A stretch of DNA of 64,000 nt. Origin: Leadbetterella lacustris (GTDB lineage: Bacteria; Bacteroidota; Bacteroidia; Cytophagales; Spirosomataceae). Of the stretch, positions 61,527 through 64,000 are shown piece after piece. The stretch covers positions 248,001 through 312,000 of the forward strand of contig OZ248456.1 in the NCBI GenBank assembly GCA_965234335.1, in the 5' to 3' direction. The notes under the pieces were generated by a model. It made no database searches, was not told where the DNA came from, and saw nothing but the letters and a program-made list of their open reading frames with translations. The position numbers and the translations under genes are program-made. Positions within the stretch are counted from its first letter, which is position 1. Every line of letters begins with the position of its first letter.

Positions 61527-62130
61527 ACATGAAGAGTGTTGAGAATTGAAGGTTTAGCTATTTGTTTTATTTTAACATGAAGAGTGTTGAGAAATGAAGG
61601 TTTGGCTCTTTGTTTTTTTTTAACATGAAGGGTGTGAAGAAGTGAAGGGCATGAAGGTTTGGCTGTTTGTTTTTTTTAACATGAAGATTATTAAGAAATG
61701 AAGGGGATGAAGGTTTGGCTGTTTTTTTTTAGCATGAAGGGTGTTAAGAAATGAAGGTTTCGCTGTTTGTTTTTTTTTAACATGAAGGGTGTGAAGAAGT
61801 GAAGGGCATGAAGGTTTGGCTGTTTTTTTTTAGCATGAAGGGTGTTAAGAAATGAAGGTTTGGCTGTTTGTTTTTTTTAACATGAAGATTATGAAGAAAT
61901 GAAGGGGATGAAGGTTTGGCTGTTTTTTTTAGTATGAAGGGTGTTAAGAAATGAAGGTTTAGCTGTTTGTTTTTTTGACATGAAGATTATTAAGAAATGA
62001 AGGTCATGAAGGTTCAGCTATTTGTTTTTTGACATGAAGATTATTAAGAAATGAAGGTCATGAAGGTTCAGCTATTTGTTTTTTGACATGAAGATTATTA
62101 AGAAATGAAGCTCATGAAGGTTCAGCTAGT
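61527..62130 (+). repeat. Tandem array of about 12 ACATGAAG..TTTGGCTGTTTG units
   Basis: Units begin with (A)ACATGAAG or AGCATGAAG at about 61527, 61572, 61621, 61678, 61731, 61779, 61832, 61879, 61931, 61977, 62031 and 62085. Each contains TTAAGAAATGAAGG and ends in GGTTTGGCTGTTTG and a T run. Short units of 45-48 bases alternate with long ones of 52-57 that add a GG(C/G)ATGAA segment; the last three are nearly identical. It explains the gap after greA. No ORF of any length runs through. Confidence 0.9.
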
Positions 62131-62209
62131 ACATTTAATCTTATTAATGTTAAAAAAAGACACAAGGATTGACAAACAGCATGTTTGCTTTTAGAAATAA
62201 GGCCTTCAA

Positions 62210-64000
62210 TTATCTAATCAATGTCACATAACCCTTAAAGGTTTTAGTTAGTCCAGCCCTGTCGAGTTTTTCAAAATTGACGGTGATGTAATAATAATAT
62301 ACTCCCGATGGTAAGTCGTTGCCTTTAAGGTCTTTGCCATCCCACTCCAATCTTTCGCCAGTGCTTGTAGCCACTTTTAATCCTTGTGATGAATACACAT
62401 CAAAACTTATGTTTTTTACAAAAGCTGGGCAATTCATGGGCGAAAAAGTATCGTTTTTGCCGTCGTTGTTAGGCGAGAACACATTCGGGAAAGCCAGGTC
62501 TTCACAGTTGTCAAAGCATATTTTGTTGCTTATCTGGCTTTCAATTCCTATCGAATTTTTGGCCGAAATATAATAACAACCGGCAAAACCGTCCTTGGAG
62601 TTTCTCCTGTGCGAAAACGAATTACCCGCCGATGCTTCTTGTATGGCAATTAGGGTAGGCTTTTCGTCTTCGTATCGGGCAAAAAATATGCTGTAAGAAA
62701 CGATATCTTGTCTGCAAGCACCTGTTCCTGTGGTAGTTGGGCTGCTCCAGTTGAGCTTGTTAACAAACACGTTGTCGTTGCAAAAGTCTTTTGAGGTCAG
62801 TCCAACACACCCGGATCCAGTTCCGCCTGGAGTGTTTGTAATAGCTGGTGTACATGGCGGTGACTTATCGGAAGGGCTTCCGCAGGCTATCTGCGATGCG
62901 TTTTCTAAAACTCCCAACTGCGGAAGTTCGGCATAAGCTCCAAAAGTTACCACATAATAGCAATACGTTTCGCCATTCTGTATGTCGTAAGTTATGTCAC
63001 CGTCTGCTTTTTCTTCGTCTAGACCAATATCTGTGAAAGAAAAAGTATTGGCTTGCGTTACATTAAGTTTTTTAACAAGATTAAATTTACCTAGATTTAG
63101 CTTGTCTCCCCTGTAAATATGGTGGATTTTGTTCTCGTTTGACCAAGGCACGTTGGCTTCCCATGAAAGCTTCAAAGACTTGTCGTCGGGAAGAACGCCT
63201 AACCTCACACTTGAGGCAACGGGCGAGCTACTGAATAGTTTGGTGCTTTCGGTATAAAACGCAACTTTGTATCTGTACACCAACTCTTTGGTGTTGAGGT
63301 TTTTATCGGTAAAAACGGTGTCTGCGGCCTTGTCGAGAAGTGTGTTTTGGGTGTGTATGAGCGTGTAGTTTTCGCCACCGATACCCATAGCTCTGTAAAG
63401 TTTGTAAACATAAGGTCCTTTGCTTTCTTCGGTTTTTAAGTCCAAAGGTTTTGTCCAATTTACCAATATTTCGCCAGGGGTGAGGTCGGTTTTAATTACA
63501 GAAACCTTGGTCATGACATTCATGCCTTGTTTTATTTCTGAACCTATACAAAACTCCGTAGATGGAGCACTCTGCATGTTGAGAAATTGATTTACCGCCA
63601 ATTCTGTTATCAATCTGTAGCTGTAAATAGAGCCTTTATCGGCCTTGGTATCTAGGTAGGTGCTGTCTGATACGTTCACTTCTCCAACGAGGGCATATCC
63701 CCAGCCGTTGGGAATGCCGGAGGAACATTCTCCGGGGTTCAAGCCACTACAGCCGCTTTTTCTATAAATCAAGATCTTGCCTGCCGTTTTACATACTTTT
63801 TGGGCTTGCCAAGTGAGTTTTATGCCGGCTTCAGTTTCTGCTGCTGTCAGTCCTAGCGGCCGTGGTGGCAGCACATTTATTTTCATTGTTTTTATGTCTA
63901 TCAACTGAATGTCAAATCGTCCAGGGTTATCTTCGACTTTAAAAAGTACATCATAAGCTTGCTCTCTTACGTGCAAGCAGTTGGTGTTCCACGTGAAAGT
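62210..64000 (-). CDS. Large secreted protein with fibronectin-like domains and CHU_C type IX sorting domain (5' end outside)
   Basis: The frame stays open to the window edge beyond the TTG at 63976 (TFTWNTNCLHVREQ), so the protein is longer. The visible 597 residues hold four or more fibronectin type III-like segments (for example LTWQAQKVCKTAGKILIYRK, YVYKLYRAMGIGGENYTLIH, LSWEANVPWSNENKIHHIYR). The end is a gliding-motility-associated C-terminal domain: LAFPNVFSPNNDGKNDTFSP, ISFDVYSSQGLKVATS, WDGKDLKGNDLPSGVYYYYI. That domain (about residues 500-597) sends proteins through the type IX system and out of the cell. Confidence 0.9.
   Translation of the reverse strand, partial: TFTWNTNCLHVREQAYDVLFKVEDNPGRFDIQLIDIKTMKINVLPPRPLGLTAAETEAGIKLTWQAQKVCKTAGKILIYRKSGCSGLNPGECSSGIPNGWGYALVGEVNVSDSTYLDTKADKGSIYSYRLITELAVNQFLNMQSAPSTEFCIGSEIKQGMNVMTKVSVIKTDLTPGEILVNWTKPLDLKTEESKGPYVYKLYRAMGIGGENYTLIHTQNTLLDKAADTVFTDKNLNTKELVYRYKVAFYTESTKLFSSSPVASSVRLGVLPDDKSLKLSWEANVPWSNENKIHHIYRGDKLNLGKFNLVKKLNVTQANTFSFTDIGLDEEKADGDITYDIQNGETYCYYVVTFGAYAELPQLGVLENASQIACGSPSDKSPPCTPAITNTPGGTGSGCVGLTSKDFCNDNVFVNKLNWSSPTTTGTGACRQDIVSYSIFFARYEDEKPTLIAIQEASAGNSFSHRRNSKDGFAGCYYISAKNSIGIESQISNKICFDNCEDLAFPNVFSPNNDGKNDTFSPMNCPAFVKNISFDVYSSQGLKVATSTGERLEWDGKDLKGNDLPSGVYYYYITVNFEKLDRAGLTKTFKGYVTLIR

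Noticed and set aside
61527..62130. CRISPR-like array
   Set aside because: Units follow each other without unique spacers and vary in length and sequence; no cas gene is near.

Overview
The window looks like chromosomal DNA of a low-GC member of the Bacteroidota, most likely a Cytophagales relative. The pointers are a GldJ-like gliding/type IX secretion lipoprotein, a large protein ending in a gliding-motility-associated (CHU_C, type IX sorting) domain, a DUF4175 protein next to mnmG, Bacteroidota-type promoters (TTTG - about 20 nt - TAnnTTTG), a two-component-type beta-propeller protein, and many secreted enzymes of the ThuA, DUF1080, NIPSNAP and sugar-isomerase kinds. The taxonomic placement is inference; no rRNA or tRNA gene was seen.

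Layout. 1-8 kb: end of a molybdopterin oxidoreductase, small membrane proteins, an S41 C-terminal protease, an outer-membrane BamA/TamA-like barrel, and a decayed Rpn/PD-(D/E)XK nuclease. 8-17 kb is an accessory, repeat-rich stretch: a chagasin-like lipoprotein, an acyl-CoA oxidase-like enzyme, and a LamG adhesin-like gene broken by one in-frame TAG and bracketed by two nearly identical 228-bp MITEs; a second, shorter MITE family also occurs twice. 17-31 kb is mostly housekeeping: nadA, an exonuclease, a TPR protein, a DnaA-box-rich AT-rich gap that I propose as oriC, a Big_5-type lipoprotein overlapping mnmG, two parS sites, DUF4175, xth and comF. 31-39 kb: gldJ, mfd, a sugar isomerase, Uma2, PPK2. 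39-48 kb: mainly plus-strand genes, including a divergent pair of a membrane-anchored winged-helix regulator and a free-standing seven-bladed propeller, then two toxin-antitoxin modules, the first of which sits between two copies of the 3' end of an epimerase gene. 48-60 kb: phosphoesterase, ThuA, a SWIM/SNF2 helicase, a sugar isomerase, the selenium pair selD-mnmH, a tiny lysine-rich ORF, a CDP-alcohol phosphatidyltransferase and a methyltransferase. 60-64 kb: greA behind a leader with a terminator/antiterminator-like fold, a 0.6-kb tandem repeat array, and the C-terminal part of a type IX-secreted protein that runs off the window.

How it fits together. The replication-linked signals (DnaA boxes, mnmG, parS) lie within 4 kb of each other. 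SelD makes selenophosphate for MnmH, which fits a selenium-modified tRNA wobble base; no selenocysteine gene is in view. GldJ and the CHU_C protein are parts of, and a cargo for, the same type IX export/gliding machinery. Dispersed repeats of several families fill most of the long gaps. One family sits exactly 13 nt before the start codon of three unrelated genes, which is the most striking unexplained pattern here, together with the greA leader.
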